The notes under the pieces were generated by a model. That model was not told where the DNA came from. It saw nothing but the letters and a program-made list of their open reading frames with translations, and made no database searches. Shown here piece after piece: positions 8,075 to 15,391 of a stretch of 44,100 bases of DNA. The DNA is from Candidatus Kuenenbacteria bacterium (GTDB lineage: Bacteria; Patescibacteriota; Patescibacteriia; UBA2196; GWA2-42-15): assembly GCA_012797775.1 (NCBI GenBank), contig JAAZOM010000027.1, positions 1-44,100 of the forward strand, in the 5' to 3' direction. A program made the position numbers and the translations under genes. The first letter of the stretch is position 1, and every line of letters begins with the position of its first letter.

Positions 8075-9742
8075 TTATTTTAATTGATAAACATAATCGT
8101 TATCCACAAAATAGATAAGATCAGCAAGACCCTCCTCTGATAACCTGTTTATAATCTTGGATTTAAAATTGGGAGGATAATAATCAAAATGAAAAATTAT
8201 ATGAGTAGCCCCATAATTCTTGATGGCAGAGAGGTCTTCCTTTTGAATATCAAAATTGCACAGCTGGATGATTAGCCCCTCGTAATTTCTTGGCGAATGG
8301 CCGCTATAACCATTGACCATCTTTTTGAAATGAGAGATGGAATAATATTCATAAAAACCGCCCAAATTATTTTCTGAATAACCAACCCCCAAGGGTAATT
8401 CTAAATAAACATTAATATCACTGGTGTTTTTGATCCAATTATAAATTTTGGGTACTGGGGGAACAGCCACATATTCTTTGGGGGGCACAAAACTAAACTC
8501 CACAAATAGAAGAATTATAATTGAAAAGAATACAAATAATATTTTCTTCCGCTTATTTTTAAAATAATCAACAAAGAGCCAGCGCAGACCAATACTGATA
8601 AGTGCGGCTGAGCTCAAAAGAAAAAAGATACTATACCGACCAACACATCGGACGCCAGAAAAACCGGGGACAAAATGATAAAAAAAAGCCCAGGGGCCAA
8701 TAAGACCCCCCATTTCTCCGCGCGTAAATTGAATATAGTAGCCAAGAGAAAAAAGAACCGCGACAAAGCCGATCAACAAATAGATGGCCTTTGTCTTGTC
8801 TCTTTGAATTGAATGATGAAGCACAATAATGGAAAAAAATAATAACAATAAAACAAAAACCCCCGGACCGACTATCCACTCTGAGAGATAGGTGGGATAA
8901 AAGTATTTGTAAAAAAATGGGCTAACTAAATAATCATATAAATCAGGGGAAAGGCCTTCAATATTATCAACAGAGCGGGCAAAACCCTGGCTTTTGAGCT
9001 GTAGATACGGCCAAAGTACAGACAAACAAACAATGATTATGATTGAACAAAAAATAAATAATTTGAGAACAAACTCTTTGGTGATTTTAATGCTTTTGAA
9101 GTCGATATTGGCCAGAATAAAAAAAATGATCACAACTGGCAAAAATAGGAAATACTGCATGGCATTGAGAAAAACCATCAGCGTAAAGAATAGCAACAAT
9201 AAGGTATGTCGCCAAGAAAAATCTTTAAAAATTTTGTGGAGATAAAGAAAAAAATAGGGCAGCCACATGCCGCTTAGATTGATGTGCTCTAAATGAGTAA
9301 TTTTGTAAGGCGCAAAGGCATAAATAAAAGCAGCAATAAAAGAAGCTGCCTTGTTTTTAGTCAGATAAAAGGCTAGTAAATACATACCCAGGCCGCCGAT
9401 GGCAAAAGATGACAGGCTAATAATATTAAAAACCAAAATAATATTTTTGAAAATCAAAAACAACGGCCAAGCTAAAAGGAGCGAGCCAAACATGTGCTCG
9501 GTAAAAGCTAGGGTATTTTTGAAGGGGGCAAAAATATTGGTGTCAAAAACAGCGAGAGGATTAATCGGGATTTGATGCATCTCCCAAGACCAGATCCAAC
9601 TGACCAAAAGCGGGTCCGGACCCTTGGGTAGCGCTGAGCCAAGGTGATCGAGCGGGGCCTTGGTAAATACCAAGGATAATACTAAAAAAATCACAAAAAC
9701 ACCCAAACAAATTATTTTATTATTTATTTTGTTTAAAAACAT
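8075..9742 (-). CDS. Large polytopic membrane protein (GT-C/YfhO-like)
   Basis: A 555-residue protein with an N-terminal signal-anchor, about 12 membrane segments and a periplasm-type C-terminal domain (residues about 430-555). The first loop has GPDPLLVSWIWSWEMHQI followed by NIFAPFKNTLAFTEHMFGS, a pattern shared by YfhO-like and other GT-C-like proteins in bacterial glycan clusters. It sits 3 bases upstream of the previous GT-C-like gene and 6 bases downstream of the second GT2 gene. It probably transfers a sugar from a lipid carrier, but no specific family or substrate can be named from the sequence alone. Confidence 0.68.
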   Translation of the reverse strand: MFLNKINNKIICLGVFVIFLVLSLVFTKAPLDHLGSALPKGPDPLLVSWIWSWEMHQIPINPLAVFDTNIFAPFKNTLAFTEHMFGSLLLAWPLFLIFKNIILVFNIISLSSFAIGGLGMYLLAFYLTKNKAASFIAAFIYAFAPYKITHLEHINLSGMWLPYFFLYLHKIFKDFSWRHTLLLLFFTLMVFLNAMQYFLFLPVVIIFFILANIDFKSIKITKEFVLKLFIFCSIIIIVCLSVLWPYLQLKSQGFARSVDNIEGLSPDLYDYLVSPFFYKYFYPTYLSEWIVGPGVFVLLLLFFSIIVLHHSIQRDKTKAIYLLIGFVAVLFSLGYYIQFTRGEMGGLIGPWAFFYHFVPGFSGVRCVGRYSIFFLLSSAALISIGLRWLFVDYFKNKRKKILFVFFSIIILLFVEFSFVPPKEYVAVPPVPKIYNWIKNTSDINVYLELPLGVGYSENNLGGFYEYYSISHFKKMVNGYSGHSPRNYEGLIIQLCNFDIQKEDLSAIKNYGATHIIFHFDYYPPNFKSKIINRLSEEGLADLIYFVDNDYVYQLK

Positions 9743-9748
9743 AAAGGA

Positions 9749-10459
9749 TTACTTGTGATGGCTAAAATAAACACGAAAAATATTTTTTAAATACTCAAAA
9801 GCCACAAACATTGGACTGACCTTGCTTTTTCTATTTGCTGCCCGTGGCTCTTGCCAGACAACCGGAATTTCTTTTATTTTATAATGGGCGCGCTCCGATA
9901 AAATTAAGAGCTCTGTATCAAAAAACCAAGTCTGGTTTTTTACTCTGGGAATGATGCTGTCAACTATTTGTTGGTTAACGGCCTTGAAACCACAGGGTGC
10001 GTCTTTTATTTTTAGGTTAAAAATAATTTTTAAAATGTTTTTTAAAAAAATAGAAAATAATTTTCTGGCGAAGGATCGCTCAACTACTGATTTTGGCAGA
10101 AAGCGCGAGCCAGCGGCAATATCGGCTCCGGCTTTGACTGCACTAATAAGCGCGGGTAAATCGTTTAAGCCAACGGACAGATCTATGTCCATAAAAATAT
10201 AAATATCACTTTTGAATTTTTGCCAAGCAGATATCACAGCCAGACCCTTGCCCTGTGAATTAAGATGAAAATATTTTATTTTTTCATGAGTATGGGATAA
10301 TTTTTCTCCAATTAACCCCGTAGCGTCAGCGGAATTATTGTCACTAATAATTATCTGCCAGTCGCCGGATAAATTTTTCTGGCAAAAATCAAAAACTTGA
10401 AGCGCATTTTTCTCCAAAATCAGCGCTTCATTAAAAACCGGCAAGACAATAGAAATCAT
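9749..10459 (-). CDS. GT2 glycosyltransferase (dolichyl-phosphate glucose/mannose synthase type)
   Basis: A 236-residue GT2 enzyme with SIVLPVFNEA at the N terminus, ISDNNSADAT, NSQGKGLAVISAW, the DXD-like FMDIDLSVGLNDLP and GSRFLPKS. The order resembles Alg5/DPM-type synthases that load a hexose onto polyprenyl phosphate. It differs clearly from the other GT2 at 5653-6402: the motif reads DID rather than DAD, and AAGSRF replaces VIGSRK. The locus therefore probably makes two different lipid-linked sugars. It lies 4 bases after the STT3-like gene's stop. Whether the donor is UDP-Glc, GDP-Man or another sugar cannot be read from the sequence. Confidence 0.82.
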   Translation of the reverse strand: MISIVLPVFNEALILEKNALQVFDFCQKNLSGDWQIIISDNNSADATGLIGEKLSHTHEKIKYFHLNSQGKGLAVISAWQKFKSDIYIFMDIDLSVGLNDLPALISAVKAGADIAAGSRFLPKSVVERSFARKLFSIFLKNILKIIFNLKIKDAPCGFKAVNQQIVDSIIPRVKNQTWFFDTELLILSERAHYKIKEIPVVWQEPRAANRKSKVSPMFVAFEYLKNIFRVYFSHHK

Positions 10460-10463
10460 AAGC

Positions 10464-12107
10464 TTAATTTATCTGGTAAATCCGCCCATCTCGATCTTCA
10501 TAAACTTTAACACACTGGTGATCCAAGTCTAGTTTGGGCTGCAGGGCCTTATTTTCTTTTTGGATAAAGACAAAACTGGTGTTGAATTGCTCTTTAATCA
10601 GCTGGCAGACACCGAATCTTTTTTTGCCATTAATAATATTTTTCCAGAGAAGATATCTATCTTTATCTTGGAAATACATAAAAGTCGGATCAAGACCAAG
10701 GACATAGGAGTTGTTGGGGTTGTGATAAAAAAGCAAAGGGAAAGAGCCCCAATTGTCATGAAAAATAATACTGCCTACCGGGGTATTTTGCTTGAGCCAA
10801 AGACTGGCGCCCTCAAGGCTAGTAAAATTATAACCGCTAGTCAGTGACCGGCGAAGACTAAAAAAATTGTAAGAAAAAATAACCGGCAGACAAAGCAAAA
10901 GCAGGCTGATTAAAACTATAACCAAAGAGCGATAGCGAAAATAGATGATTGATAAATATTTTCTTACTCCTGATAAACTATTAAAAACGAGGCTGGAGAA
11001 AACCAGGGCTAGGGGGATAAAATACTCAATATTTCTCTGGGATTTGAGGGTGAGGATGAAAAATATTAAACTTAAAAAAAGTAACAGCCAGCTGAGCCGG
11101 CTCTGGCGCTTAATAAAAATAAAAAAGAAAAGCAGAGAAATAAAAAAAAGAATTGAAGTGTAGATATTGTGACCAATTAAATCAAAGATACTAAGATCAT
11201 ACCACTCGGCGCCGACAGCCACAATGTTTTTGTAATTAATAAGGCCGATTTCAAAAGTCTGCTGCCAATAAAATAATAAATTTTTCGGGAAATAGGGGTT
11301 GATAATCAGACCAGCCAAGAGTCCAGAAAAAATGCTAAGTGGTAATTTTAAATTTGACCAACTGAATATATTTAAAAATAATAATCTTAAATTTTGTCCG
11401 TTAGTCCGTTTCGGTCTAGTAAGATGACTAGTAAGATGGAATGGGGAATGATTGAGTTTATTTCTGTTGATGCCCTCAAGCCACTGGTAAACCCCAGAGA
11501 CAATAAAATAGATAAAACCTATCCCAAATAGTATAGGCCAACCGCCATAAAGCCAGACATAGGCAAAAGATAGAATAAAAAGCGGGAGAGAAAAACGTCT
11601 TTTGTCTCGGGCAATAAAATAAAGAGCCACCAAAATAAAAACGAGAGAGAGCGAGGGTACTTTGGCTAGATTCAAGCGAAAAACAAATTGATCGGAAAAT
11701 ATTAAAATCAGAGTATAAATAAAAGAATATCTGATTTTTAGGCGGTCAAGTAGCCATTGAAAAATAACTACGGCCAGGGCGGCCAAAAAGATAGCAGCAA
11801 ACTTTACCACCGCAATAGCACTCCAAGAATAACTAAAAGGCACCAATAACAAATGGTAGAGAAGGTGGTGGTCAATAAAGACTTTGTCCAAAGTAGTAAG
11901 GGGTAGCCAGTGAAATTCCTTGATAAGGCCGTGGTCTCGAATAATTTCTACTATTTTGGCATGGTAAAAAGAATCCGGGTCGGGGAAAGATGGGCTATTG
12001 GTCAGCCAGAAAAAATAGCTAAAAACCAAACAAAATAACACAAAATAAAGAATTAGCCGCTGGGCTAATATCCTGCCAAATAATCTTTTTTGGTATAAGG
12101 AAAACAT
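10464..12107 (-). CDS. STT3/PMT-like GT-C membrane glycosyltransferase, first gene of the glycan operon
   Basis: A 547-residue protein with about 12 membrane segments. Its first external loop has PDPDSFYHAKIVEIIRDHG, the acidic loop typical of STT3/AglB/PglB-like oligosaccharyltransferases, followed by a long amphipathic loop ending in DHHLLYHLLL. The C-terminal soluble domain has HDNWGSFPLLFY, in the region where STT3 enzymes carry WWDYG, but that motif itself is absent. Residues about 217-238 are encoded by a tandem-repeat insertion (11396-11439). The ATG follows a TATAAT by 6 bases, so the operon mRNA is probably leaderless. The acceptor could be protein or lipid; the STT3 kinship is moderate. 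Confidence 0.7.
   Translation of the reverse strand: MFSLYQKRLFGRILAQRLILYFVLFCLVFSYFFWLTNSPSFPDPDSFYHAKIVEIIRDHGLIKEFHWLPLTTLDKVFIDHHLLYHLLLVPFSYSWSAIAVVKFAAIFLAALAVVIFQWLLDRLKIRYSFIYTLILIFSDQFVFRLNLAKVPSLSLVFILVALYFIARDKRRFSLPLFILSFAYVWLYGGWPILFGIGFIYFIVSGVYQWLEGINRNKLNHSPFHLTSHLTRPKRTNGQNLRLLFLNIFSWSNLKLPLSIFSGLLAGLIINPYFPKNLLFYWQQTFEIGLINYKNIVAVGAEWYDLSIFDLIGHNIYTSILFFISLLFFFIFIKRQSRLSWLLLFLSLIFFILTLKSQRNIEYFIPLALVFSSLVFNSLSGVRKYLSIIYFRYRSLVIVLISLLLLCLPVIFSYNFFSLRRSLTSGYNFTSLEGASLWLKQNTPVGSIIFHDNWGSFPLLFYHNPNNSYVLGLDPTFMYFQDKDRYLLWKNIINGKKRFGVCQLIKEQFNTSFVFIQKENKALQPKLDLDHQCVKVYEDRDGRIYQIN
11396..11439. repeat. Tandem short repeats inserted in frame in the STT3-like gene
   Basis: Two 8-bp units (GTCCGTTA then GTCCGTTT, 11396-11411) are followed by two 12-bp units (CTAGTAAGATGA then CTAGTAAGATGG, 11416-11439). 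They encode a polar loop containing LTSHLTRPKRTNGQ between membrane segments. The frame is preserved. It resembles an inserted repeat rather than family-conserved sequence. Confidence 0.6.
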
Positions 12108-12113
12108 GCCTTT

Positions 12114-12119
12114 ATTATA
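12114..12119 (-). promoter_or_regulatory. -10 box TATAAT for the glycan operon (leaderless geometry)
   Basis: On the minus strand TATAAT ends 6 bases before the ATG at 12107. A -35 box 17 bp further would fall in the loop of the upstream terminator hairpin and is weak (TTCTAC). No Shine-Dalgarno site is present, so the operon probably starts with a leaderless mRNA. Confidence 0.55.
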
Positions 12120-12123
12120 TCAA

Positions 12124-12152
12124 AAAACCGCGGCTCGTAGAACCGCAGTTTT
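12124..12152 (-). terminator. Intrinsic terminator after the ACT-like gene
   Basis: Minus-strand hairpin AAAACTGCGG/CCGCGGTTTT (10 bp, one G-T pair) followed by a run of T (12127-12122). It lies 10 bases past the stop of the 12162-12425 gene and separates it from the glycan operon. Confidence 0.8.
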
Positions 12153-12161
12153 ATTGAAATA

Positions 12162-12425
12162 TTATTCATTATACATAATAGATAGCTTGGTTTTTATACC
12201 CTTGAGCCGGCTGAGGTCGGTGGCCAATTTTTGAATTTTGTCTTTTTCGCCAGAGAGCACCAAAATTATAATCCCGAGACAATGTGCTAGGCAGGCGGTG
12301 TTGGGATTGACACCAAGACGCGACATTATGAGATGGCCATTTTGGGTAAGAATTTGGTTGACTTTGACAACATTGGCCTGACGATCAGTAACTAGAATAG
12401 AGAGTGTGGCGAGATATTTTTTCAT
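12162..12425 (-). CDS. Small ACT-like protein of the TM1266 (putative hydrogenase-system regulator) family
   Basis: An 87-residue protein that matches in outline the TM1266 family of ACT/NikR-C-like domains: ATLSILVTDRQANVVKVNQ, then a Gly-containing loop MSRLGVNPN, a hydrophobic strand GIIILVLSG, and LSRLKGIKTK at the end. The family is annotated in databases as an iron-only hydrogenase system regulator, but no hydrogenase gene lies in this window, so that name should not be taken as function. It follows the phosphoglucose/phosphomannose isomerase by 9 bases and may bind a small effector. It ends at an intrinsic terminator. Confidence 0.65.
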   Translation of the reverse strand: MKKYLATLSILVTDRQANVVKVNQILTQNGHLIMSRLGVNPNTACLAHCLGIIILVLSGEKDKIQKLATDLSRLKGIKTKLSIMYNE

Positions 12426-12434
12426 ATTAATAAA

Positions 12435-13505
12435 TTAGTTTGCTAATTGTTTTTTGAAATAATCAACAAAGGGGACGCCAGCTGGGTCGATGCCGTTTAA
12501 CATGGCTAGATAGAAACTAAGGTAGGAGCCAAAAAGCAGAGCGGCGAAAGACTGTTCTAGCTCGCTCCCGCCGGGAACAGAAAAAGTGGAATAGCCGACC
12601 TTATTTTGCCGGACAACATCCTCGGTAATCTGATAGCGCTTTCTGTTGCGCACATGATAAAGATTGGATTCTAAAAATAAGAAATGTAAATTTTTATGAT
12701 TGGATCTTGGATGAGCCAAACCCTCTAATAAGTGATGATTGAGTTCGGAGATAAGAAAGTAAGTGGAAAAATTTTTGGCATTTTCGTTGAGCTGGTTGGA
12801 GAGGATATGAGCATTGCCGGATAAAAACTCAGAGGCGATGACAGCAATAATCTTGTCTTGTAGATCGACTGCCAACTTTTTGGCATTATTTTGAGAAAAG
12901 CTCTGGCGGGGAGAAAATTCTTCATTGAGCCGAGATAAGAGTGCTAAAACTGATTTTATTTCTTTTTCAGTGGTTTGGACTACGCCGCATTTATTTAATA
13001 ATCCTAGTATACCAGCGACTGAATAACCAAGGCCGATCCGCGGCTGGTTGCAGATATTATGCTCGGGGTTGAAAACATAACCAGGGATCTGACCGCTTTT
13101 AATTAACCCAGCTAGATCTCCGCCAGAAGCAATGCCCAATATTTTGGCGCCACGACGCTTGGCCTCACGAAAGGTGGAGAGAACTTCTTCGGTAGTACCA
13201 GAATAACTGGAAATAATATAAAGGGTATTTTTATCGACTAGCCCGGGTAAATCATAGCTGTGGATGTTGCCAAGTGGTAATTTTAGTTTTTTGAAATAAA
13301 CAGAACGGATGAGATGGGTGCCAAGACCCGAGCCGCCCATGCCATTGATTATCACCTTATTGATTTTTTTGTAATTGACAGGAATTTTGAGTTTTTGGGT
13401 TTCGCTCCAAGCCTGCTCGATTTGGCGCGGCAAAAGAGCAATAGATTCTAAGACCCTGTCTTTGTCCAGTTTGCCAAGATAAGCGAGATTGTCGAGAGTG
13501 TGCAT
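12435..13505 (-). CDS. Bifunctional phosphoglucose/phosphomannose isomerase
   Basis: A 356-residue SIS-domain enzyme interconverting glucose-6-phosphate or mannose-6-phosphate with fructose-6-phosphate. VIINGMGGSGLGTHLIRS begins the first SIS domain; ISSYSGTTEEVLS is the sugar-phosphate-binding loop. SELNHHLLEGLAHP holds the Glu and His expected at the active site, and LLFGSYLSFYLAMLNGIDPAGVP is the usual C-terminal helix. Length and motif order match the archaeal/CPR PGI-PMI family (TIGR02128 type). It supplies mannose-6-phosphate to the phosphohexomutase at 21878 and the nucleotidyltransferase at 16454, and so to the glycan enzymes. It heads a two-gene unit with the ACT-like protein. Confidence 0.88.
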   Translation of the reverse strand: MHTLDNLAYLGKLDKDRVLESIALLPRQIEQAWSETQKLKIPVNYKKINKVIINGMGGSGLGTHLIRSVYFKKLKLPLGNIHSYDLPGLVDKNTLYIISSYSGTTEEVLSTFREAKRRGAKILGIASGGDLAGLIKSGQIPGYVFNPEHNICNQPRIGLGYSVAGILGLLNKCGVVQTTEKEIKSVLALLSRLNEEFSPRQSFSQNNAKKLAVDLQDKIIAVIASEFLSGNAHILSNQLNENAKNFSTYFLISELNHHLLEGLAHPRSNHKNLHFLFLESNLYHVRNRKRYQITEDVVRQNKVGYSTFSVPGGSELEQSFAALLFGSYLSFYLAMLNGIDPAGVPFVDYFKKQLAN

Positions 13506-13560
13506 ACACTAATAATTTTCAATTTCTAATTTTGTAATTGTCTGTATTTATTATATCCCC
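13506..13560. repeat. Degenerate AT-rich repeat filler
   Basis: The gap between the isomerase and RlmE genes contains ATTTTCAATTTCTAATTTT followed by TGTAATTGTC, a drifting pattern of short AT-rich near-repeats. Comparable tracts are at 38694-38773 and 42077-42130. No gene is seen in it. Confidence 0.4.
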
Positions 13561-13564
13561 TACC

Positions 13565-14152
13565 CTATTTTCTCGCAATTAAATAAACTTCAAAGCTCCG
13601 ATCACGGCTGGCTTTGGGCTTGTAGATTTCGACATTGGCAAACTGAGGTTTTAATTCTTGGATAAATTCATCAAATTCACTACCCTGAAAGACCTTTAAG
13701 ATCAGTGCTCCACGTGGAGCTAAAAATTTTTCTGCCAATTTAACAACTTGGCGATTTAAATCTAGCGAGCGGAAATGGTCTAATTCCTTTTCGCCAGAAG
13801 TGGCTGGGGCGAGATCAGAAAGGATAATCGGAAATGGAGCGGGGTGATATTTTTGAATTAATTTGACCGCCTCATCAGAAAAAATATCAACAATGAAAGT
13901 TTTGATATTTTTGGCAATGGGCTCGATTTTTTGGAGGTCTAAACCAATAAGCAGAGACTTTGCCCCAGTAATTTTACTCGCATATTGTAGCCAACTGCCG
14001 GGTGCGGCACCCAAATCCAAGACATCCAAACCCGGTTTGAGAATATAAAATCTTTTTTGAATTTCTTCTAGCTTAAAAGCGCTCCTAGCGCGATAGCCGA
14101 GCTCTTTGGCTTTTTGAAAATAAGAATCTTGGGGAACAAAATTTTTGGGCAT
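13565..14152 (-). CDS. rlmE: 23S rRNA 2'-O-ribose methyltransferase RlmE (FtsJ/RrmJ)
   Basis: A 195-residue SAM-dependent methyltransferase expected to methylate the 2'-OH of U2552 in the 23S rRNA A loop. The SAM-binding motif is DVLDLGAAPGSWLQYASK. The catalytic K-D-K-E set is visible as K27 (SAFKLEE), the Asp of LSDLAPATSG, the Lys of LILKVFQG, and the Glu of RSFEVYLI near the C terminus. I chose ATG 14152 over a TTG three codons upstream because it gives the usual family N terminus. The gene stands alone between repeat-bearing intergenic regions. Confidence 0.92.
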   Translation of the reverse strand: MPKNFVPQDSYFQKAKELGYRARSAFKLEEIQKRFYILKPGLDVLDLGAAPGSWLQYASKITGAKSLLIGLDLQKIEPIAKNIKTFIVDIFSDEAVKLIQKYHPAPFPIILSDLAPATSGEKELDHFRSLDLNRQVVKLAEKFLAPRGALILKVFQGSEFDEFIQELKPQFANVEIYKPKASRDRSFEVYLIARK

Positions 14153-14169
14153 AGAAAACAAATTTTATC

Positions 14170-14243
14170 CTGACCCCGCCCGAGGCGGGGGAAGGACCCC
14201 GTGGTAATTTGATCACCAGCGAGACCCCTCACTGGCGTTCAGG
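14170..14243. repeat. GC-rich palindromic repeat unit
   Basis: CCCCGCC/GGCGGGG (14174-14180 with 14184-14190, 3-nt loop) is followed by a second hairpin formed by CCAGCGA and TCACTGG with a 6-nt loop. The block is markedly richer in GC than its surroundings and sits in the 180-bp gap upstream of RlmE. It resembles the units at 1574 and 41668. Confidence 0.6.
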
Positions 14244-14299
14244 GTAAAATATGATTTATATCTTAATACTAGCCCAAAAAGATTTTTTAGACAAAATAA

Positions 14300-14326
14300 A
14301 GCGGGGCACCTGGTGGGTGACCCGCT
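14300..14326 (-). terminator. Hairpin terminator of the porin-like gene
   Basis: An 11-bp stem, AGCGGGTCACC with one mismatch against its partner, and a 5-nt loop, located 7 bases past the porin-like stop on the minus strand. It is followed by TTATTTTG. The T run is weak but position and stem support a terminator. Confidence 0.65.
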
Positions 14327-14332
14327 GTTTTG

Positions 14333-15262
14333 TCAGAATTTGAAGCTGTAATAAATCTGGCAGAGAAAGAGAAAATCATCTTTCCCCTCCTCGCGCCAGA
14401 CATAATTGAGCTGGAATTTTAGGATGTCAATGAAATACTGACATCCCACCACGGCCTCCATCCCGTGGTAATCTTTTACCCGATCATTGCCGATGTTATA
14501 CAGGCGGCTGACGAACTGTAGACTGTCAGCGCCGACGAATTTGGTGAACATGTGGTTGGCTTCCAGCAACCAGCCGCGATATTCCAGCGAATGGCTTTTT
14601 TCTTGAAGTAACGAGCCGCCCAAGGTAGTTCCTCTGAAAGTCACAAAGGCCTGCAGGAACCCCTTGCCTTTCTGGCCGATCGGAGCGGGCTGCTTGCCGG
14701 TTTGGAAACCGCCACGAGTCACAACCCAAGACCACGGGCGCTGTTCAAAGTAGAACATCACGTCCATGGAGGTGTTGTTGTCGACCGATCCGCCTGAGCC
14801 ATTGAGAATATAAAAGGTGAAAAAATTCTTCTCCTTTAATTCTCCGTATTGGATCCCAACGCCCATATCGGATGTGGGTTTACCGAATGGTGAGAAGGGA
14901 TTTAGAATAAAAATTTTCATCTCGCTCGGTGGATCAATGGCACGCATCCAATTGATCAACCGCCCTCCTTGCAACTTCCACTGCGACGCGAGTCGATAGG
15001 AAATATACGCGTCCAAAATGTGACTGGCAGTGTCAGCCGGAGAAGCATCAAACTTGCCCGAAAACGAAACCCGGCCATGGTTGAGCTGGCAGGTGATTTG
15101 CGGGTTTCTGTAATAGAAACCTTTTTTTACTGGGTCGGTGCCGTTCAAGGTCTGAATGAACATAGTGACTTTGTTGGCTGGTTTTTTAACCGTAGTGTCA
15201 GGTTCTTGCGCCGTGACAGTTGCAATCAATACAAACAACAAAAACAATACTTTGCGCAACAT
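14333..15262 (-). CDS. Secreted porin-like beta-barrel protein of foreign character
   Basis: A 309-residue protein with a clear signal peptide (MLRKVLFLLFVLIATVTA, predicted cleavage before QEP). The rest alternates hydrophobic and polar residues in short amphipathic strands (KVTMFIQTLNG, AYISYRLASQWKLQGGRL, FFTFYILNG) and ends in YYSFKF. A terminal aromatic residue is typical of outer-membrane barrels recognised by BamA. It resembles phosphate-selective or other porin-like proteins of Gram-negative bacteria only in general form. A strong Shine-Dalgarno (AAAGGAGAG) precedes the ATG, and the base composition is richer in GC than its neighbours. This contrasts with the surrounding genes and suggests lateral acquisition. 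Function unknown. Confidence 0.75.
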   Translation of the reverse strand: MLRKVLFLLFVLIATVTAQEPDTTVKKPANKVTMFIQTLNGTDPVKKGFYYRNPQITCQLNHGRVSFSGKFDASPADTASHILDAYISYRLASQWKLQGGRLINWMRAIDPPSEMKIFILNPFSPFGKPTSDMGVGIQYGELKEKNFFTFYILNGSGGSVDNNTSMDVMFYFEQRPWSWVVTRGGFQTGKQPAPIGQKGKGFLQAFVTFRGTTLGGSLLQEKSHSLEYRGWLLEANHMFTKFVGADSLQFVSRLYNIGNDRVKDYHGMEAVVGCQYFIDILKFQLNYVWREEGKDDFLFLCQIYYSFKF

Positions 15263-15391
15263 GGTTGCACTCTCCTTTTTATATGATGACGTAATTTTAA
15301 TTTTATTACCTTTTTGTGTTCACCTAAGATTAGTATAAAATCATCAAAATGTCAATTGCTTAATTTCCAAAAAAATTATAAACTTCTAGAT

